Notes under the pieces: generated by a model
What the model was told of the DNA's origin: nothing
Seen by the model: the letters and a program-made list of their open reading frames with translations, nothing else
Databases searched by the model: none
Translations under genes and position numbers: made by a program
Shown here: positions 1 through 9,532 of the stretch, in pieces
Layout of the letters: the number at the start of each line of letters is the position of its first letter
Position numbering within the stretch: the first letter of the stretch is position 1
Source of the DNA: Haloarcula amylolytica JCM 13557
GTDB lineage: Archaea; Halobacteriota; Halobacteria; Halobacteriales; Haloarculaceae
NCBI RefSeq assembly: GCF_000336615.1
Contig: NZ_AOLW01000048.1
Coordinates: 1-32,160, forward strand
DNA: 32,160 nucleotides
Direction: 5' to 3'

Positions 1-36
1 CTCCCTCGCGCCATCAGAGATGTGTATAAGAGACAG
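1..36. other. Sequencing adapter (454 adaptor A tail + transposon mosaic end)
   Basis: Bases 1-17 (CTCCCTCGCGCCATCAG) match the 3' part of the 454 adaptor A as I remember it. Bases 18-36 (agatgtgtataagagacag) are the 19-bp Tn5 mosaic end used in tagmentation libraries. The archaeal reading frame of rpl2 starts immediately after, at base 37. The apparent ATG at 22 lies inside this artefact and is not a start codon. Confidence 0.96.
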
Positions 37-435
37 GTCGAATCCAGCCCCGGTGACGGTGGGAAGTTCGCCCGCGCGTCGGGTGTCAACGCCCAGCTGC
101 TCACCCACGACCGCAACGTCGCGGTCGTCAAGCTCCCCTCCGGGGAGATGAAGCGGCTTGACCCGCAGTGTCGTGCCACCATCGGCGTCGTCGCCGGTGG
201 CGGCCGAACTGACAAGCCGTTCGTGAAGGCTGGCAACAAGCATCACAAGATGAAAGCGCGAGGGACGAAGTGGCCCAACGTCCGCGGTGTGGCGATGAAC
301 GCCGTCGACCACCCGTTCGGTGGCGGCGGCCGCCAGCACCCCGGCAAGCCCAAGTCCATCTCGCGGAACGCCCCGCCTGGCCGTAAGGTCGGGGACATCG
401 CCTCGAAGCGAACTGGTCGAGGTGGCAACGAATGA
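37..435 (+). CDS. rpl2: 50S ribosomal protein uL2 (L2), C-terminal 132 residues
   Basis: Large-subunit protein that organises 23S rRNA near the peptidyl transferase centre and the subunit bridge. Only the C-terminal part is present; the full archaeal protein is about 240 residues, and the missing start is cut off by the adapter. The universal L2 motif is visible ([14 protein letters not shown], with the conserved His of NAVDHP), followed by the basic C-terminal tail [20 protein letters not shown]. The stop overlaps the rps19 start as ATGA. It is the first readable gene of the operon. Confidence 0.97.
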
Positions 436-854
436 GCTCAGAATATCAAATCGGCCACGAAGGAGAGTTCTCCTTCCGCGGCCACACGCTCGACGAGCTG
501 CAGGAGATGGAGCTCGAGGAAGTCGCGGAACTGCTCCCCGCTCGACAGCGGCGAAGTATCGTACGCGGCCTGACCGAGGAGAAACACAAGCTCCTCGAAA
601 AGGCCCGCGAGGCCGGCGAAGAGGAGACAGCCAACGACCCGATCCGGACCCACCTGCGCGACATGCCGGTTGTCCCGGAGATGGTCGGGCTGACCTTCGC
701 CGTCCACGACGGCCAGAACTTCGAGCGTGTCAAAGTCGAGCCCGAGATGCTCGGCCACTACCTCGGTGAGTTCCAGCTCACACGGAGTAGCGTCGAACAC
801 GGTCAGGCCGGTATCGGAGCGACACGCTCCTCGAAGTTCGTACCGCTCAAATAA
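432..854 (+). CDS. rps19: 30S ribosomal protein uS19 (S19)
   Basis: Small-subunit head protein near the A-site finger contact. It has 140 residues, the archaeal length, longer than bacterial S19 because of an N-terminal extension that includes an acidic helix ([15 protein letters not shown]). The family C-terminus is clear: [17 protein letters not shown], then [12 protein letters not shown]. The ATG at 432 overlaps the rpl2 stop. Two bases separate it from rpl22, so translation is probably coupled. Confidence 0.98.
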
Positions 855-856
855 TC

Positions 857-1324
857 ATGGGAATCAGTTACTCAGTCGAAGCCGACCCGGACACGACGGC
901 CAAAGCGATGCTCCGGGAGCGGCAGATGAGCTTCAAGCACAGCAAGGCCATCGCCCGCGAAATCAAGGGCAAAACGGCCGGCGAGGCTGTCGACTACCTC
1001 GACGCGGTTATCGAGGGCGACCAGCCCGTTCCGTTCAAACAGCACAACTCGGGCGTCGGCCACAAAAGCAAGGTCGACGGCTGGGACGCCGGACGATACC
1101 CGGAGAAGGCCAGCAAGGCCTTCCTCGACCTGCTCGAGAACGCGGTCGGCAACGCCGACCACCAGGGCTTCGACGGTGAGGCCATGACGATCACGCACGT
1201 CGCCGCCCACAAGGTCGGCGAGCAGCAGGGTCGCAAGCCCCGCGCGATGGGGCGTGCCTCGGCGTGGAACAGCCCGCAGGTCGACGTCGAACTCATCCTC
1301 GAAGAGCCGGAGGTCGAAGACTAA
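857..1324 (+). CDS. rpl22: 50S ribosomal protein uL22 (L22)
   Basis: Binds 23S rRNA and lines the nascent-peptide exit tunnel with its long beta-hairpin. It has 155 residues. The recognisable segments are the N-terminal MSFKHSKAIAREIKGK helix and the C-terminal hairpin strand GRASAWNSPQVDVELILEE that enters the tunnel wall. The stop TAA shares its last base with the rps3 ATG (TAATG). Confidence 0.98.
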   Translation: MGISYSVEADPDTTAKAMLRERQMSFKHSKAIAREIKGKTAGEAVDYLDAVIEGDQPVPFKQHNSGVGHKSKVDGWDAGRYPEKASKAFLDLLENAVGNADHQGFDGEAMTITHVAAHKVGEQQGRKPRAMGRASAWNSPQVDVELILEEPEVED

Positions 1325-2241
1325 TGGCCGACGAACAACAGTTCATCGAGGACGGACTCCAGCGGACCCAGATCGACGAGTTCTTCGCAGAGGAACTCGG
1401 TCGCGCCGGCTACGGCGGCATGGACGTCGCCAAGACGCCGATGGGGACCCAGATCGTGCTCAAAGCCGAGAAGCCAGGGATGGTCATCGGCAAGGGCGGG
1501 AAGAACATCCGGAAGATCACCACGGAACTCGAGGACCGATTCAACCTCGACGACCCGCAAGTCGACGTGCAGGAAGTCGACGAGCCGGACCTCAACGCCC
1601 GCATCGTCGCGGACCGACTGGCCAACGCACTCGAGCGTGGCTGGTACTTCCGCAAAGCGGGCCACACCACCATCGACCGTATCATGGAGTCGGGCGCGCT
1701 CGGCGCAGAGATCGTCCTCTCCGGGAAGGTCACCGGTGCACGCTCGCGCGTGGAGAAGTTCAACCGCGGCTACGTCAAGCACAACGGCGAACCCGCGGAG
1801 GAAATCGTCGACAGCGGTGTCGGCGTCGCCGTGATGAAGCTCGGTACCATCGGGGTCCGAGTCAAGATCATCCCGCCGGACGCGGAGCTCCCCGACGACT
1901 TCGAGATCTACGAGGATGTCGACGTCGAGGACTACGTGGCCGACACCGACGGCGAGTCTGTCGAGGAACTCCTCGAAGGCGAGCCCGAAGACAGCGAGAC
2001 GGCCGAGGAACTCGACGAAGACGTGGCCACCGGGGCCGACGACGAGTCCGAGGCTGACGAGGAGTTCGTCGACGAGGAAATCGTCGAGGAAGACGTCGAG
2101 GTCCCGACTGACGACGATGTCGAGGACGTCGACGTCGACGAACTCGAAGACGCTGTCGACGAGGAACTCGACGAGGACGTCGAGGCGGAAGCCGAAGAGC
2201 TGATGGACGAAATGGACGACGAGGAGGCTGACGACGAATGA
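1324..2241 (+). CDS. rps3: 30S ribosomal protein uS3 (S3) with long acidic tail
   Basis: Lines the mRNA entry site of the small subunit. It has 305 residues. The N-terminal type II KH domain shows the GKGG loop at residues 56-59 ([11 protein letters not shown]). The conserved C-terminal S3 domain runs to about residue 190. The remaining 110 residues are almost pure Asp/Glu with few hydrophobics, a typical haloarchaeal extension. I chose the ATG at 1324 (TAATG with rpl22) over the in-frame ATG at 1264, because the earlier start lies inside rpl22 and encodes an arginine-rich out-of-family peptide. Confidence 0.97.
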   Translation: MADEQQFIEDGLQRTQIDEFFAEELGRAGYGGMDVAKTPMGTQIVLKAEKPGMVIGKGGKNIRKITTELEDRFNLDDPQVDVQEVDEPDLNARIVADRLANALERGWYFRKAGHTTIDRIMESGALGAEIVLSGKVTGARSRVEKFNRGYVKHNGEPAEEIVDSGVGVAVMKLGTIGVRVKIIPPDAELPDDFEIYEDVDVEDYVADTDGESVEELLEGEPEDSETAEELDEDVATGADDESEADEEFVDEEIVEEDVEVPTDDDVEDVDVDELEDAVDEELDEDVEAEAEELMDEMDDEEADDE

Positions 2242-2453
2242 CCGTCCTCCACGTCCAGGAGATTCGGGACATGACGCCCGCCGAGCGCGAGGCGGAACTC
2301 GACGACCTGAAGACCGAACTGCTGAACGCCCGGGCCGTGCAGGCCGCGGGTGGTGCACCGGAAAACCCCGGTCGCATCAAGGAGCTGCGGAAGGCCATCG
2401 CCCGCATCAAGACGATTCAGGGCGAAGAAGGCGACCTGCAGGAGAACGAATAA
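2238..2453 (+). CDS. rpl29: 50S ribosomal protein uL29 (L29)
   Basis: Small two-helix protein at the exit-tunnel rim, where it forms part of the docking site for signal recognition particle and other nascent-chain factors. It has 71 residues. The family pattern [19 protein letters not shown] is followed, after a short loop, by [16 protein letters not shown]. It starts in an ATGA overlap with rps3. Confidence 0.97.
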   Translation: MTVLHVQEIRDMTPAEREAELDDLKTELLNARAVQAAGGAPENPGRIKELRKAIARIKTIQGEEGDLQENE

Positions 2454-2737
2454 TGCCACTGACACCCGAGACGCTCCCACGACACGAACTCGTCGGCCTC
2501 GACTGTGAGGTCGTCGCGGCGTCCAACCCGGACGCCATCGGTATCAGCGGAACTGTCGTCATGGAGACGACACAGATGCTGACAATCGAGGGGGCCGACC
2601 GGGTGTGGCACGTGCCGAAGGACAGCGCGACTTTCGCCTTTGCCGTTACCGGACAGCGAGTCCGGGTCGACGGCGACCGACTCGTCGCGCGTCCCGCTCG
2701 TCGCACAGAGAACACAGGAGATTCACTATGGCGCTAG
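2453..2737 (+). CDS. rnp1: Ribonuclease P protein component 1 (Rpp29/Pop4)
   Basis: Protein subunit of archaeal RNase P, which removes 5' leaders from pre-tRNA; in archaea it works with the Rpp21 homologue on the specificity domain of the RNA. It has 94 residues with the Sm-like barrel pattern [34 protein letters not shown] and [16 protein letters not shown]. Its place between rpl29 and rps17 is the standard archaeal location. The 3' end overlaps the rps17 start by 10 bases, longer than the usual 1-4 base overlaps here. Confidence 0.95.
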   Translation: MPLTPETLPRHELVGLDCEVVAASNPDAIGISGTVVMETTQMLTIEGADRVWHVPKDSATFAFAVTGQRVRVDGDRLVARPARRTENTGDSLWR

Positions 2738-3081
2738 GACTGAACGTACAGGAACCGGAGGAAACCTGTGCCGATCAGAACTGCCCGTTCCACGGAGAGC
2801 TCTCCGTGCGCGGACAGACACTGAACGGCGAGGTAGCCTCCACTGACATGGAGAAGACCGTTGTCGTCGAGCGCGAGTACGACGTGAAGGTGCCGAAATA
2901 CGACCGCTTCATGAAGCGGCGGAGCCGCGTTCCGGCTCACGCACCCGATTGTCTCGACCTCGCGGTCGGTGACACGGTCACGATAGCAGAGTGTCGACCG
3001 CTCTCGAAAACGAAAAGCCACGTCGTCGTTAGCGCGGGCTCGGACGAGGCCGCGAACGACGAACAGGACGGTGATGCCTGA
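2728..3081 (+). CDS. rps17: 30S ribosomal protein uS17 (S17)
   Basis: OB-fold 16S rRNA-binding assembly protein. It has 117 residues: [40 protein letters not shown], then the loop [10 protein letters not shown] and the C-terminal barrel strand [22 protein letters not shown]. The start at 2728 is preceded by ggag at 2717-2720, a credible Shine-Dalgarno spaced 7 bases away, useful here because the gene begins inside rnp1. The in-frame ATG at 2605 lies deep in rnp1 and is rejected. Confidence 0.96.
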   Translation: MALGLNVQEPEETCADQNCPFHGELSVRGQTLNGEVASTDMEKTVVVEREYDVKVPKYDRFMKRRSRVPAHAPDCLDLAVGDTVTIAECRPLSKTKSHVVVSAGSDEAANDEQDGDA

Positions 3082-3479
3082 TGGAAGCACTCGGTGCTGA
3101 CGTCACGCAAGGCCTCGAGAAGGGCTCGCTCATTACGTGTGCGGACAACACGGGAGCGCGCGAACTCAAGGTCATTTCCGTCCACGGCTACTCGGGAACG
3201 AAGAACCGCCACCCCAAAGCTGGGCTGGGCGACAAGATCACGGTCTCGGTCACCAAGGGGACGCCCGAAATGCGTCGCCAGGTGCTCGAAGCCGTCGTCG
3301 TCCGCCAGCGAAAGCCGATCCGTCGACCCGACGGCACCCGCGTCAAGTTCGAAGACAACGCGGCCGTCATCGTCGACGAGAACGAGGACCCGCGCGGGAC
3401 CGAGCTGAAAGGTCCTATCGCACGGGAAGTCGCACAGCGATTCGGCAGTGTGGCATCAGCAGCGACGATGATCGTATAG
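3081..3479 (+). CDS. rpl14: 50S ribosomal protein uL14 (L14)
   Basis: Large-subunit beta-barrel protein at the subunit interface (bridges to 16S rRNA) and near the GTPase-factor site. It has 132 residues with the universal signature [20 protein letters not shown], then [18 protein letters not shown] and the C-terminal [21 protein letters not shown]. It starts in a TGATG overlap with rps17. Confidence 0.98.
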   Translation: MEALGADVTQGLEKGSLITCADNTGARELKVISVHGYSGTKNRHPKAGLGDKITVSVTKGTPEMRRQVLEAVVVRQRKPIRRPDGTRVKFEDNAAVIVDENEDPRGTELKGPIAREVAQRFGSVASAATMIV

Positions 3480-3483
3480 AACC

Positions 3484-3846
3484 ATGAGCAAGCAACCAGA
3501 CAAACAACGCAAGAGTCAACGACGTGCCCCGCTTCACGAGCGGCACAAGCAGGTCCGGGCGACGCTCAGCGCCGACCTCCGCGAGGAGTACGGCCAGCGA
3601 AACGTCCGCGTCAACGCTGGTGACACCGTCGAGGTGCTCCGTGGCGACTTCGCCGGCGAGGAAGGCGAAGTCCTGAAGGTGGACCTCGACAAGGCCGTCA
3701 TCCACGTCGAAGACGTCACGCTCGAGAAGACGGACGGCGAGGAAGTCCCGCGACCGCTCGACACCTCGAACGTCCGCGTGACGGACCTGGACCTCGAAGA
3801 CGAGAAGCGCGAGGCGCGTCTCGATTCGGAGGATGATTCCGCATGA
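3484..3846 (+). CDS. rpl24: 50S ribosomal protein uL24 (L24)
   Basis: Assembly-initiator protein of the large subunit, located beside the tunnel exit. It has 120 residues, the archaeal/eukaryotic L26-type form. The basic N-terminus [18 protein letters not shown] is followed by a KOW motif ([38 protein letters not shown]) and an acidic tail. Four bases separate it from rpl14; the stop overlaps rps4e. Confidence 0.97.
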   Translation: MSKQPDKQRKSQRRAPLHERHKQVRATLSADLREEYGQRNVRVNAGDTVEVLRGDFAGEEGEVLKVDLDKAVIHVEDVTLEKTDGEEVPRPLDTSNVRVTDLDLEDEKREARLDSEDDSA

Positions 3847-4547
3847 GTAACCACCAGAAGCGACTCTCGGTGCCGGACAGTTGGCCCGTAGAGCGCAAGA
3901 CCGCGACGTTTACGGTGAAAGCCGGCGCCGGCCCGCACGGTGAGGACGGGGTTCCCCTACTCATCGTCCTTCGGGACGTGCTCGGCTACGCCGACAACCG
4001 CAAAGAAGCCCGCTACGCCCTCAACGAGGACAACGTCCTCATCAACGGGAAGGCCATCTCCGACGAGGAACGCCCCGTCGGGATGTTCGACATCCTGGCC
4101 TTCACCGAGCGCGAGGAGTACTACCGCGTGTTCCCCGGCGAGGGTGGTCGGCTGGCGCTGACCGCAATCGACCCGGACGCGGCCGAGTCCAAGCTCGGTA
4201 AAATCGTCACCAAGACCCACGTCTCCGGTGGCGACGTCCAGCTGGGCCTCCACGACGGTGAGACGCTCATCGTCGAGGACGACCAGACCTACGACGCTGG
4301 CGACTCCATCGTCGTCGGCAACGAGGACGGCGAAATCGTCGCCCACTTCGAGTACGAAGAGGGCGCGCTCGTCACCGCCGTCGACGGCGCCCACGCGGGC
4401 GAAGTCGGCGAGATCGAGGAGATTCAGGTGACGCCGGGGTCGGCCCAGAACAATGTCATCGTCTCTCAAGAGAACGGCGAGGGCTTCGAGACGGTCGAAG
4501 AGTACGTCGTCGTCATCGACGAGAACTTCACGGGTGATGACGAATGA
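3843..4547 (+). CDS. rps4e: 30S ribosomal protein eS4 (S4e)
   Basis: Archaeal/eukaryotic small-subunit protein without a bacterial counterpart. It has 234 residues. An N-terminal segment ([20 protein letters not shown]) is followed by an S4-type RNA-binding domain ([39 protein letters not shown]), a central barrel and a C-terminal KOW motif ([20 protein letters not shown]). It starts and ends in ATGA overlaps. Confidence 0.97.
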   Translation: MSNHQKRLSVPDSWPVERKTATFTVKAGAGPHGEDGVPLLIVLRDVLGYADNRKEARYALNEDNVLINGKAISDEERPVGMFDILAFTEREEYYRVFPGEGGRLALTAIDPDAAESKLGKIVTKTHVSGGDVQLGLHDGETLIVEDDQTYDAGDSIVVGNEDGEIVAHFEYEEGALVTAVDGAHAGEVGEIEEIQVTPGSAQNNVIVSQENGEGFETVEEYVVVIDENFTGDDE

Positions 4548-5077
4548 GCTCCGAGAGTGAGTCCGGCGGCGACTTCCACGAGATGCGCGAACCGCGCATC
4601 GAGAAGGTCGTCGTTCACATGGGTATCGGCCACGGTGGCCGCGACCTCGCCAACGCAGAGGACATCCTCGGGGAAATCACCGGGCAGACGCCGGTACGAA
4701 CGAAGGCCAAGCGGACCGTCGGCGAGTTCGACATCCGCGAGGGTGACCCCATCGGTGCGAAGGTCACGCTCCGCGACGAGATGGCCGAAGAGTTCCTCCA
4801 GACGGCGCTGCCGCTGGCCGAACTGGCGACGAGTCAGTTCGACGACACCGGCAACTTCAGCTTCGGCGTCGAGGAACACACCGAGTTCCCGAGCCAGGAG
4901 TACGACCCGAGCATCGGAATCTACGGGCTGGACGTGACGGTCAACCTCGTCCGCCCCGGCTACCGCGTCGCAAAGCGCGACAAGGCGTCGCGCTCGATTC
5001 CGACGAAGCATCGACTCAACCCGGCGGACGCGGTCGCCTTCATCGAGTCGACCTACGACGTGGAGGTGAGCGAATGA
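4544..5077 (+). CDS. rpl5: 50S ribosomal protein uL5 (L5)
   Basis: 5S rRNA-binding protein of the central protuberance, contacting P-site tRNA. It has 177 residues. The family segments [39 protein letters not shown] and [20 protein letters not shown] are present, with [20 protein letters not shown] near the end. ATGA overlaps on both sides tie it to rps4e and rps14. Confidence 0.98.
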   Translation: MSSESESGGDFHEMREPRIEKVVVHMGIGHGGRDLANAEDILGEITGQTPVRTKAKRTVGEFDIREGDPIGAKVTLRDEMAEEFLQTALPLAELATSQFDDTGNFSFGVEEHTEFPSQEYDPSIGIYGLDVTVNLVRPGYRVAKRDKASRSIPTKHRLNPADAVAFIESTYDVEVSE

Positions 5078-5259
5078 GCGAAAGTGAAACCACAGACGAG
5101 CCCGATTCCGAGACGGCAACCAGTGAGCGAACTGGCCAGCTCGAGTCCTGTCAGCGCTGCGGTCGCGAACAGGGACTCGTCGGCAAGTACGACATCTGGC
5201 TGTGCCGCCAGTGCTTCCGCGAGATTTCGCGGGGCATGGGCTTCAAGAAGTACAGCTAA
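5074..5259 (+). CDS. rps14: 30S ribosomal protein uS14 (zinc-binding type)
   Basis: 16S rRNA-binding protein of the small-subunit head. It has 61 residues: about 22 of acidic, serine/threonine-rich halophilic extension, then the compact domain. The zinc ligands are intact (Cys26, Cys29, Cys44, Cys47, in CQRC and CRQC), so this is the C+ form. It ends with the family signature [13 protein letters not shown]. Confidence 0.97.
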   Translation: MSESETTDEPDSETATSERTGQLESCQRCGREQGLVGKYDIWLCRQCFREISRGMGFKKYS

Positions 5260-5261
5260 CA

Positions 5262-5654
5262 ATGACAGGGAACGACCCATTTGCCAACGCACTGTCGGCG
5301 CTTAACAACGCCGAGAGCGTCGGGCACTTAGAGCAGACAGTATCGCCCGCTTCGAACGAGATCGGCAGCGTCCTCGAGGTCTTCTACGACCGCGGGTACA
5401 TCGACGGATTCAGTTTCGTCGACGACGGAAAAGCCGGCGAGTTCGAAGTCGAACTGAAAGGAGCCATCAACGAGTGTGGCCCGGTCAAGCCCCGCTACTC
5501 TGCGGGCGCTGACGAGTTCGAGAAGTGGGAGAAGCGGTTCCTCCCCGCCCGTGACTACGGGACCCTCGTCGTCACGACCAGCCACGGCATCATGAGCCAC
5601 TACGAGGCTCGTGAGCAGGGCGTCGGTGGCCAAGTCATCGCGTACGTATACTAA
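5262..5654 (+). CDS. rps8: 30S ribosomal protein uS8 (S8)
   Basis: Primary 16S rRNA-binding protein (helix 21), needed early in small-subunit assembly. It has 130 residues: DPFANALSALNNAESVGHLE at the start and the C-terminal core YGTLVVTTSHGIMSHYEARE, GVGGQVIAYVY. I chose the ATG at 5262, two bases after the rps14 stop; the upstream in-frame ATG at 5202 lies inside rps14. Confidence 0.97.
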   Translation: MTGNDPFANALSALNNAESVGHLEQTVSPASNEIGSVLEVFYDRGYIDGFSFVDDGKAGEFEVELKGAINECGPVKPRYSAGADEFEKWEKRFLPARDYGTLVVTTSHGIMSHYEAREQGVGGQVIAYVY

Positions 5655-5656
5655 CA

Positions 5657-6193
5657 ATGCCACGAGTAGAACTGGAGATTCCGGAGGACGTGGACGCCGA
5701 GCAGGACCACCTTGACATCACCGTCGAGGGGGACAACGGCAGCGTCACGCGTCGGCTCTGGTACCCTGACATCGACGTGTCCGTCGACGGCGACACGGTC
5801 GTCATCGAATCCGATGAGGACAACGCCAAGACGATGTCGACGATCGGTACCTTCCAGAGCCACATCGAGAACATGTTCCACGGCGTGACCGAGGGCTGGG
5901 AGTACGGTATGGAAGTCTTTTACTCTCACTTCCCGATGCAGGTCGACGTCGAGGGTGACGAAGTCGTCATCGAGAACTTCCTGGGCGAGAAGGCCCCCCG
6001 CCGCACGACGATCCACGGCGACACGGACGTCGAAATCGACGGCGAGGAGCTGACCATCAGCGGTCCCGACATCGAAGCCGTCGGCCAGACCGCCGCTGAC
6101 ATCGAGCAGCTCACGCGCATCAACGACAAGGACGTGCGCGTGTTCCAGGACGGGGTGTACATCACCCGAAAACCGAACCGAGGTGACGCCTGA
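5657..6193 (+). CDS. rpl6: 50S ribosomal protein uL6 (L6)
   Basis: Large-subunit protein next to the sarcin-ricin loop and the factor-binding site. It has 178 residues with two repeated L6 domains, the second carrying [19 protein letters not shown] and the C-terminal [20 protein letters not shown]. It begins two bases after rps8 and ends in a one-base TGATG overlap with rpl32e. Confidence 0.98.
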   Translation: MPRVELEIPEDVDAEQDHLDITVEGDNGSVTRRLWYPDIDVSVDGDTVVIESDEDNAKTMSTIGTFQSHIENMFHGVTEGWEYGMEVFYSHFPMQVDVEGDEVVIENFLGEKAPRRTTIHGDTDVEIDGEELTISGPDIEAVGQTAADIEQLTRINDKDVRVFQDGVYITRKPNRGDA

Positions 6194-6918
6194 TGGCGGA
6201 TAACGAAGAAGACGTCGAAGCAGAGGAAGAGTACACCGAACTGACTGACATCAGCGGCGTCGGTCCGTCCAAGGCGGAGTCGCTCCGCGAGGCCGGCTTC
6301 GAATCGGTCGAAGACGTTCGCGGTGCCGACCAGTCCGCGCTCGCCGATGTCAGCGGTATCGGGAACGCGCTGGCGGCCCGAATCAAGGCCGACGTCGGCG
6401 GACTCGAAGTCGAGTCCGAGACCGAAGCCGAAGTCGAAGAGGAAGGCGGCGAGGAAGCGCCCGACGAGGACGTGGAGACGGAACTCCAGGCCCGCGGGCT
6501 CACCGACAAGACGCCGGACCTCTCCGACGAGGACGCGCGGCTCCTGACCCAGCGACACCGGGTCGGCAAGCCGCAGTTCAACCGTCAGGACCACCACAAG
6601 AAAAAGCGCGTCTCGACCTCGTGGCGCAAGCCCCGCGGCCAGCTCTCGAAGCAGCGCCGCGGCATCAAGGGCAAGGGCGACACGGTCGAGGCGGGCTTCC
6701 GCTCGCCGACCGCGGTTCGCGGCAAGCACCCGTCCGGCTTCGAGGAGGTCCGCGTGCACAACGTGGACGACCTCGAAGGCGTCGACGGCGACACCGAGGC
6801 CGTCCGTATCGCCTCGAAGGTCGGCGCTCGCAAGCGCGAGCGAATCGAGGAGGAAGCCGAGGACGCGGGCATCCGCGTGCTCAACCCCACCTACGTCGAA
6901 GTCGAGGTGAGTGAGTGA
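6193..6918 (+). CDS. rpl32e: 50S ribosomal protein eL32 with N-terminal helix-hairpin-helix domain
   Basis: Archaeal/eukaryotic large-subunit protein. It has 241 residues, far longer than the roughly 130-residue core. Residues 15-70 form a helix-hairpin-helix nucleic-acid-binding domain ([40 protein letters not shown]). An acidic linker follows. The eL32 core begins near residue 115 ([39 protein letters not shown]). The N-terminal extension is also known in Haloarcula. Confidence 0.97.
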   Translation: MADNEEDVEAEEEYTELTDISGVGPSKAESLREAGFESVEDVRGADQSALADVSGIGNALAARIKADVGGLEVESETEAEVEEEGGEEAPDEDVETELQARGLTDKTPDLSDEDARLLTQRHRVGKPQFNRQDHHKKKRVSTSWRKPRGQLSKQRRGIKGKGDTVEAGFRSPTAVRGKHPSGFEEVRVHNVDDLEGVDGDTEAVRIASKVGARKRERIEEEAEDAGIRVLNPTYVEVEVSE

Positions 6919-7367
6919 TGACTGATCTCTCCGCACAGAAGCGACTCGCGGCTGACGTCCTCGACGTCGGGAAGAACCGCGTCTGGTTCGACCCCGAGCG
7001 ACAGGGCGACATCGCCGACGCGATCACCCGCGAGGACGTTCGCGAACTGGTCGATGAGGGCGCCGTTCAGGCGAAAGACAAGAAAGGCAACTCCCGTGGA
7101 CGCGCCCGGGAGCGCCAGAAGAAGCGTGCGTACGGCCACCAGAAGGGAGCCGGTTCCCGGAAGGGCAAGGCAGGCGCACGGCAGAACTCCAAGGAGGACT
7201 GGGAGTCACGCATCCGCGCACAGCGGACGAAGCTGCGCGAACTGCGTGACGAGGGAACGCTTTCGAGTTCGCAGTACCGCGACCTGTACGACAAGGCCGG
7301 CGGTGGCGAGTTCGACAGCGTTGCCGATCTCGAACGTTACATCGACGCAAACCACGGTGACGCATAA
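6918..7367 (+). CDS. rpl19e: 50S ribosomal protein eL19 (L19e)
   Basis: Archaeal/eukaryotic large-subunit protein with long helices that reaches toward the small subunit. It has 149 residues: TDLSAQKRLAADVLDVGKNR at the start, the very basic centre GRARERQKKRAYGHQKGAGS, then the C-terminal helix region. I chose ATG 6918 (TGATG overlap with rpl32e) over the GTG three bases earlier, which would only add one methionine. Confidence 0.97.
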   Translation: MTDLSAQKRLAADVLDVGKNRVWFDPERQGDIADAITREDVRELVDEGAVQAKDKKGNSRGRARERQKKRAYGHQKGAGSRKGKAGARQNSKEDWESRIRAQRTKLRELRDEGTLSSSQYRDLYDKAGGGEFDSVADLERYIDANHGDA

Positions 7368-7930
7368 TGGCGACAGGACCACGATACAAAGTACCGATGC
7401 GGCGACGCCGCGAGGCCAGAACCGATTACCATCAGCGGTTGCGCCTGTTGAAATCCGGTAAGCCACGTCTCGTTGCTCGAAAGAGCAATAAACACGTCAG
7501 GGCGCAGCTGGTGACGCTTGGCCCCAACGGCGACGACACTCTCGCGTCCGCTCACTCGAGCGACCTCGCCGAGTACGGCTGGGAGGCCCCGACGGGCAAC
7601 ATGCCCTCGGCCTACCTCACCGGTCTGCTCGCCGGGCTTCGCGCGCAGGAAGCGGGCATCGAGGAGGCAGTGCTCGACATCGGACTCAACAGCCCGACCC
7701 CCGGAAGCAAAGTATTCGCAATACAGGAAGGCGCAATCGACGCCGGCCTGGACATTCCACACAACGACGACGTACTCGCCGACTGGCAGCGCACGCGCGG
7801 TGCCCACATCGCCGAGTACGACGAGCAGCTCGAGGAGCCGCTGTACAGCGGCGACTTCGACGCTGCAGACCTCCCGGAGCACTTCGACGAGCTCCGAGAG
7901 ACCCTACTGGACGGTGACATCGAACTATGA
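7367..7930 (+). CDS. rpl18: 50S ribosomal protein uL18 (L18)
   Basis: 5S rRNA-binding protein of the central protuberance, partner of uL5. It has 187 residues: [20 protein letters not shown] and [20 protein letters not shown] at the N-terminus, then [20 protein letters not shown], and an archaeal C-terminal extension rich in acidic residues. It overlaps rpl19e by one base and rps5 by ATGA. Confidence 0.98.
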   Translation: MATGPRYKVPMRRRREARTDYHQRLRLLKSGKPRLVARKSNKHVRAQLVTLGPNGDDTLASAHSSDLAEYGWEAPTGNMPSAYLTGLLAGLRAQEAGIEEAVLDIGLNSPTPGSKVFAIQEGAIDAGLDIPHNDDVLADWQRTRGAHIAEYDEQLEEPLYSGDFDAADLPEHFDELRETLLDGDIEL

Positions 7931-8565
7931 GTGCTAACAACGGATGGGAGCCACGGACACGCCTCGGCAAGCAGGTCGTCGAGGGCGAAATCGACTCCAT
8001 GCAGGAGGCGCTGAACTCCGGACTCCCGCTGAAAGAATCGGAAGTCGTCGACCAGCTCGTTCCCGACCTGGAAGACGAAGTGCTGGACATCAACATGGTC
8101 CAGCGGATGACAGACTCCGGCCGCCGCGTGAAGTTCCGCTGCGTGGTCGCCGTTGGCAACCGCGACGGCCTCATCGGCTACGCCGAAGGGCGTGACGACC
8201 AGGTCGGCGGTGCCATCCAGAAAGCCATCGACATCGCGAAGCTGAACATCATCGACGTCTCCCGCGGCTGCGGGTCCTGGGAGTGTGGCTGTGGCCGTCC
8301 GCACACGGTCGCGCTGCGCACCGAGGGCAAGGCTGGGAGCGTCGAAGTCGAGCTGCAGCCGGCCCCGCGCGGGCTGGGCCTCGCGGGTGGAGAGACCGTC
8401 CGCAAGGTGCTCGAACTCGCCGGTATCGAGGACATCTGGACACGCAGTAGCGGGAACACGCGCACCACGGTCAACTTCGCAAAGGCGACGTTCAACGCCC
8501 TGCAGAACACGGCCGAGGCACGCGTCCCCGAACGAACCTTCGAGAAGCGAGAGGTGATCGAGTGA
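7927..8565 (+). CDS. rps5: 30S ribosomal protein uS5 (S5)
   Basis: Small-subunit protein near the mRNA entry channel, linked to decoding accuracy. It has 212 residues. The N-terminal double-stranded-RNA-binding-like domain reads [20 protein letters not shown] and [20 protein letters not shown]; the C-terminal domain carries [20 protein letters not shown]. It starts with ATGA after rpl18. Confidence 0.98.
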   Translation: MSANNGWEPRTRLGKQVVEGEIDSMQEALNSGLPLKESEVVDQLVPDLEDEVLDINMVQRMTDSGRRVKFRCVVAVGNRDGLIGYAEGRDDQVGGAIQKAIDIAKLNIIDVSRGCGSWECGCGRPHTVALRTEGKAGSVEVELQPAPRGLGLAGGETVRKVLELAGIEDIWTRSSGNTRTTVNFAKATFNALQNTAEARVPERTFEKREVIE

Positions 8566-9029
8566 TGCACGCGCTCGTCCAGCTCCGTGGCGAAGTCAAC
8601 ATGCACAGCGACATCCAGGACACCCTGGAGATGCTCAACATCCACCATGTGAACCACTGCACGCTCGTCCCCGAGACGGACGCCTACCGCGGCATGGTGA
8701 CGAAGGTCAACGACTTCGTCGCCTTCGGTGAGCCGAGCCAGGAGACGCTGGAGACAGTCCTGGCGACGCGCGCCGAGCCGCTCGAGGGCGACGCCGACGT
8801 GGACGACGAGTGGGTCGCCGAGCACACGGACTACGACGACATCTCCGGGCTCGCGTTCGCGCTCCTCTCCGAGGAGACGACGCTACGCGAGCAGGGACTG
8901 TCCCCGACACTCCGTCTGCACCCGCCCCGCGGCGGTCACGACGGCGTCAAACACCCCGTCAAGGAGGGCGGGCAGCTCGGGAAACACGACACCGAGGGTA
9001 TCGACGACCTCCTGGAGGCGATGCGATAA
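8565..9029 (+). CDS. rpl30: 50S ribosomal protein uL30 (L30)
   Basis: Large-subunit protein. It has 154 residues in the long archaeal/eukaryotic (L7-like) form: HALVQLRGEVNMHSDIQDTL and MLNIHHVNHCTLVPETDAYR make the ferredoxin-like core, and RLHPPRGGHDGVKHPVKEGG is the archaeal C-terminal segment. The ATG at 8565 overlaps the rps5 TGA by one base; the GTG at 8562 is less likely. Confidence 0.97.
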   Translation: MHALVQLRGEVNMHSDIQDTLEMLNIHHVNHCTLVPETDAYRGMVTKVNDFVAFGEPSQETLETVLATRAEPLEGDADVDDEWVAEHTDYDDISGLAFALLSEETTLREQGLSPTLRLHPPRGGHDGVKHPVKEGGQLGKHDTEGIDDLLEAMR

Positions 9030-9526
9030 TGACGAGCAAAAAGAAACGACAGCGCGGCTCGCGCACGCACGGCGGCGGCTCGCACAAGAACCGACGTGGT
9101 GCCGGCCACCGCGGTGGTCGCGGTGCCGCAGGCCGTGACAAACACGAGTTCCACAACCACGAACCGCTCGGCAAGAGCGGCTTCAAGCGCCCGCAGAAGG
9201 TGCAGGAAGAGGCCGCCACTATCGACGTTCGCGAGATCGACGAGAACGTCACGCTGCTGGCCGCCGACGACGTCGCCGAAGTCGAAGACGGTGGCTTCCG
9301 CGTCGATGTCCGTGATGTGGTCGAAGACGCCGACGACGCCGATTACGTGAAGGTACTCGGTGCCGGCCAGGTTCGCCACGAACTCACGCTCATCGCCGAC
9401 GACTTCTCCGAGGGCGCTCGCGAGAAGGTCGAAGCCGCAGGCGGGAGCGTCGAACTGACCGACCTCGGCCAGGAGCGCCAGGCCGAGGCCGAGACAGACG
9501 AAGACGCGGACGCGGACGAGGAATAA
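9029..9526 (+). CDS. rpl15: 50S ribosomal protein uL15 (L15)
   Basis: Late large-subunit assembly protein with a long basic N-terminal arm that penetrates 23S rRNA: SKKKRQRGSRTHGGGSHKNR, then the GRGGAGHRGG-type glycine/arginine stretch. It has 165 residues; the globular half ends in an acidic tail. Start at 9029 (TAATG with rpl30). The in-frame ATG at 8810 lies inside rpl30. Confidence 0.97.
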   Translation: MTSKKKRQRGSRTHGGGSHKNRRGAGHRGGRGAAGRDKHEFHNHEPLGKSGFKRPQKVQEEAATIDVREIDENVTLLAADDVAEVEDGGFRVDVRDVVEDADDADYVKVLGAGQVRHELTLIADDFSEGAREKVEAAGGSVELTDLGQERQAEAETDEDADADEE

Positions 9527-9532
9527 CGAACG

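Noticed and set aside
22-36. ATG start for the rpl2 frame
   Set aside because: It lies in the sequencing adapter; the gene is truncated, not newly started.
1321-2358. Long minus-strand frame of 345 codons opposite rps3
   Set aside because: It is the shadow of the highly biased rps3 coding strand, rich in Val/Leu/Asp from complementing GTC/GAC codons, without any family pattern.
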